From positions 1 to 5,059 of the forward strand of contig CANLIF010000094.1 in assembly GCA_947491175.1 (NCBI GenBank): DNA of 5,059 bases, in the 5' to 3' direction. How positions within the stretch are numbered: position 1 is the first letter of the stretch; every line of letters begins with the position of its first letter. Source of the DNA: Actinomycetota bacterium (GTDB taxonomy: Bacteria; Actinomycetota; Actinomycetes; S36-B12; UBA5976). The notes below the pieces were generated by a model, which was not told the DNA's origin, ran no database searches, and was given only the letters and a program-made list of their open reading frames with translations. Made by a program: the position numbers and the translations under genes. Of this stretch, positions 3,648 to 5,059 are shown one piece after another.

Positions 3648-5059
3648 CTAATCCATAAATGGGTAGCGGTAATGCTGGGCCGGAACCATAGTTTCCTTGA
3701 TGCTGCGGTCACTAGTCCAGCGCTGCAAGTTAAGTGCTGCGCCTGCTTTATCGTTTGTGCCAGATGCGCGAGCACCACCAAATGGTTGTTGTCCGACAAC
3801 TGCGCCAGTTGGCTTGTCGTTGATGTAGAAGTTGCCAGCTGCAAAGCGAAGGGCATGAGACATTTCGTTGATCGCATCACGATCCTGCGCAATGATCGCT
3901 CCAGTTAGCGCGTACTTAGCGATACTTTCCATTTGGCTCAAGGCATCGCGCCAGTTGTTGTCTTCGTAGACGTAGACCGCAAGTACTGGTCCAAAGTATT
4001 CGTCAGTAAAGAATTCCGCAGTTGGGTCATTACCAACCAACACAGTTGGGCGAATGAACCAACCCTCACTGCCGTCATATGTTCCACCAGCAGCAACTTC
4101 GATTGACTTATCGGCATGCGCACGATCAATGGCACCACTTACGCGCTTGAAAGCCTTTTCATCGATTACTGCAGTCATAAAGTTACTGAAGTCAGATGCG
4201 TGACCTTGCTTAATGCCATCAACTTCAGCAAGGAAATCATCCTTGATTGCATTCCAGATACTGCGTGGCACATATGCCCGAGATGCCGCAGAACATTTCT
4301 GTCCCTGGAATTCAAATGAGCCACGAATCATGGCAGTGATAAGCGTGCGATGTTCTGCGGATGGGTGAGCGAAGATGAAGTCCTTGCCACCAGTTTCCCC
4401 GACTAGCCGAGGGTAGGAACGGTAGTTGGAAATGTTGTTGCCAACGGTTTTCCAAAGGTGTTGGAACACAGGTGTTGAACCTGTGAAGTGAATGCCAGCT
4501 AGATCTGGATCAGCAAGTGCAACTTCAGAAACTGCAATTCCATCGCCGGTCACCATGTTGATTACGCCCGGGGGCAAACCAGCAGCCATCAAAAGATCCA
4601 TGGTGATAGATGCGGCAACTTGTTGCGTAGGGGATGGCTTCCAAATGACAGTGTTACCCATCAACGCCGGAGCCGTCGGAAGGTTTCCAGCAATTGCAGT
4701 GAAGTTAAACGGTGTGATTGCGTAGACGAAACCTTCAAGTGGGCGATGGTCTGTGCGATTCCAAACTCCAGGGGAAGACACTGGCTGCTCTTGCAAAATC
4801 TGGCGCGCAAAGTGAACATTGAATCGCCAGAAATCAATCAGTTCACAAGTTGAATCAATTTCGGCTTGGTATGCAGTCTTGGATTGACCCCAGACAGTTG
4901 CAGCTAAAACTTTGTTACGCCATGGGCCAGACAATAAATCGGCCGCCCGCAAAATAACCGCTGCGCGCTCATCAAATGGCAGATCGCGCCACATCGGAGC
5001 TGCTGCCTTTGCTGCTGCAATCGCGCTTGTGGCATCGGCTTGCGTTGAGTTGGCGGTTA
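3648..5059 (-). CDS. pruA: L-glutamate gamma-semialdehyde (P5C) dehydrogenase, 5' end outside window
   Basis: This aldehyde dehydrogenase oxidises glutamate-gamma-semialdehyde (from P5C) to glutamate with NAD+, the second step of proline breakdown in the cytoplasm. About 470 codons are visible. The frame is open to the right edge, so the start lies beyond it (family length about 540). Counting from the internal Met at 4994: AITPFNFTA (92-100) with the oxyanion-hole Asn97, WKPSPTQQ (118-125), FTGSTPVFQHLW (170-181), catalytic Glu200 in GETGGK, catalytic Cys234 in GQKCSA, EYFGPVLAVYVYED (332-345) and the C-terminal QQPFGGARASGTNDKAG (402-418). These are hallmark P5CDH segments. The residues before that Met (about 21, Ala-rich, running into PMWRDLPFDERAAV) match the family, so Met 4994 is not the start. 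All catalytic residues are intact. It ends two bases before the small ORF. A proline dehydrogenase gene may lie nearby outside the window. Confidence 0.96.
   Translation of the reverse strand, partial: TANSTQADATSAIAAAKAAAPMWRDLPFDERAAVILRAADLLSGPWRNKVLAATVWGQSKTAYQAEIDSTCELIDFWRFNVHFARQILQEQPVSSPGVWNRTDHRPLEGFVYAITPFNFTAIAGNLPTAPALMGNTVIWKPSPTQQVAASITMDLLMAAGLPPGVINMVTGDGIAVSEVALADPDLAGIHFTGSTPVFQHLWKTVGNNISNYRSYPRLVGETGGKDFIFAHPSAEHRTLITAMIRGSFEFQGQKCSAASRAYVPRSIWNAIKDDFLAEVDGIKQGHASDFSNFMTAVIDEKAFKRVSGAIDRAHADKSIEVAAGGTYDGSEGWFIRPTVLVGNDPTAEFFTDEYFGPVLAVYVYEDNNWRDALSQMESIAKYALTGAIIAQDRDAINEMSHALRFAAGNFYINDKPTGAVVGQQPFGGARASGTNDKAGAALNLQRWTSDRSIKETMVPAQHYRYPFMD

Noticed and set aside
3596..3892. 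98-codon minus-strand ORF inside and beyond the 3' end of pruA
   Set aside because: It is out of frame with the clearly conserved pruA coding sequence, has low-complexity Ser/Thr/Leu content and no family resemblance.
4992..4994. Met codon at 4994 as the pruA start
   Set aside because: The frame continues to the window edge with an Ala-rich stretch typical of P5C dehydrogenases upstream of this residue, so it is internal.

Overview
The window looks like chromosome of a fairly low-GC actinobacterium. The order tRNA-Thr, tRNA-Met, rpmG, two MaoC-type hot-dog proteins (HadA/HadB-like) is the thrT-metT-rpmG2-hadA-hadB block of Mycobacterium, and murB follows such a block in many other Actinobacteria. 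By hand count the 3' part of murB is about 48% GC, much lower than Streptomyces or Mycobacterium. This fits a small-genome freshwater-type actinobacterium (acI/Nanopelagicales-like), but the lineage is an inference from gene order and composition.

Layout. Positions 17-190 hold two tRNA genes without encoded CCA. Positions 249-413 hold rpmG (ribosomal protein L33), preceded by a hairpin flanked by two copies of a 13-bp direct repeat. Positions 455-2287 hold three tightly packed plus-strand genes: a HadA-like non-catalytic subunit, a HadB-like catalytic (3R)-hydroxyacyl dehydratase subunit (4-nt ATGA overlap), and murB. Positions 2357-3207 hold a two-gene toxin-antitoxin module of the MntA-HepT (MNT/HEPN) class. 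Its antitoxin carries an extra N-terminal Xre-type helix-turn-helix. The module has its own strong sigma-70-like promoter, which predicts a leaderless mRNA starting at the antitoxin ATG, and an imperfect palindrome lies over the spacer and -10 element.

On the minus strand, reading leftward from the right edge, are pruA (P5C dehydrogenase, cut at its 5' end by the window edge), a possible 34-residue small protein, and a DUF393/DCC thiol-disulfide family protein. The last two are joined by a TGATG stop-start overlap. The DUF393 gene and hepT converge and overlap by 17 nt at their 3' ends.

Working together: the left part is housekeeping (translation, acyl-ACP dehydration, peptidoglycan precursor synthesis) and the right part is proline catabolism with a redox-type passenger gene. 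The toxin-antitoxin module between them is the accessory element. Its HTH-coding part (about 60% GC), nucleotidyltransferase part (about 47%) and toxin (about 39%) differ strongly in composition, suggesting a mosaic or acquired origin. The most interesting points are the HTH-MNT fusion with its self-contained promoter/operator, and the tiny ORF behind pruA.
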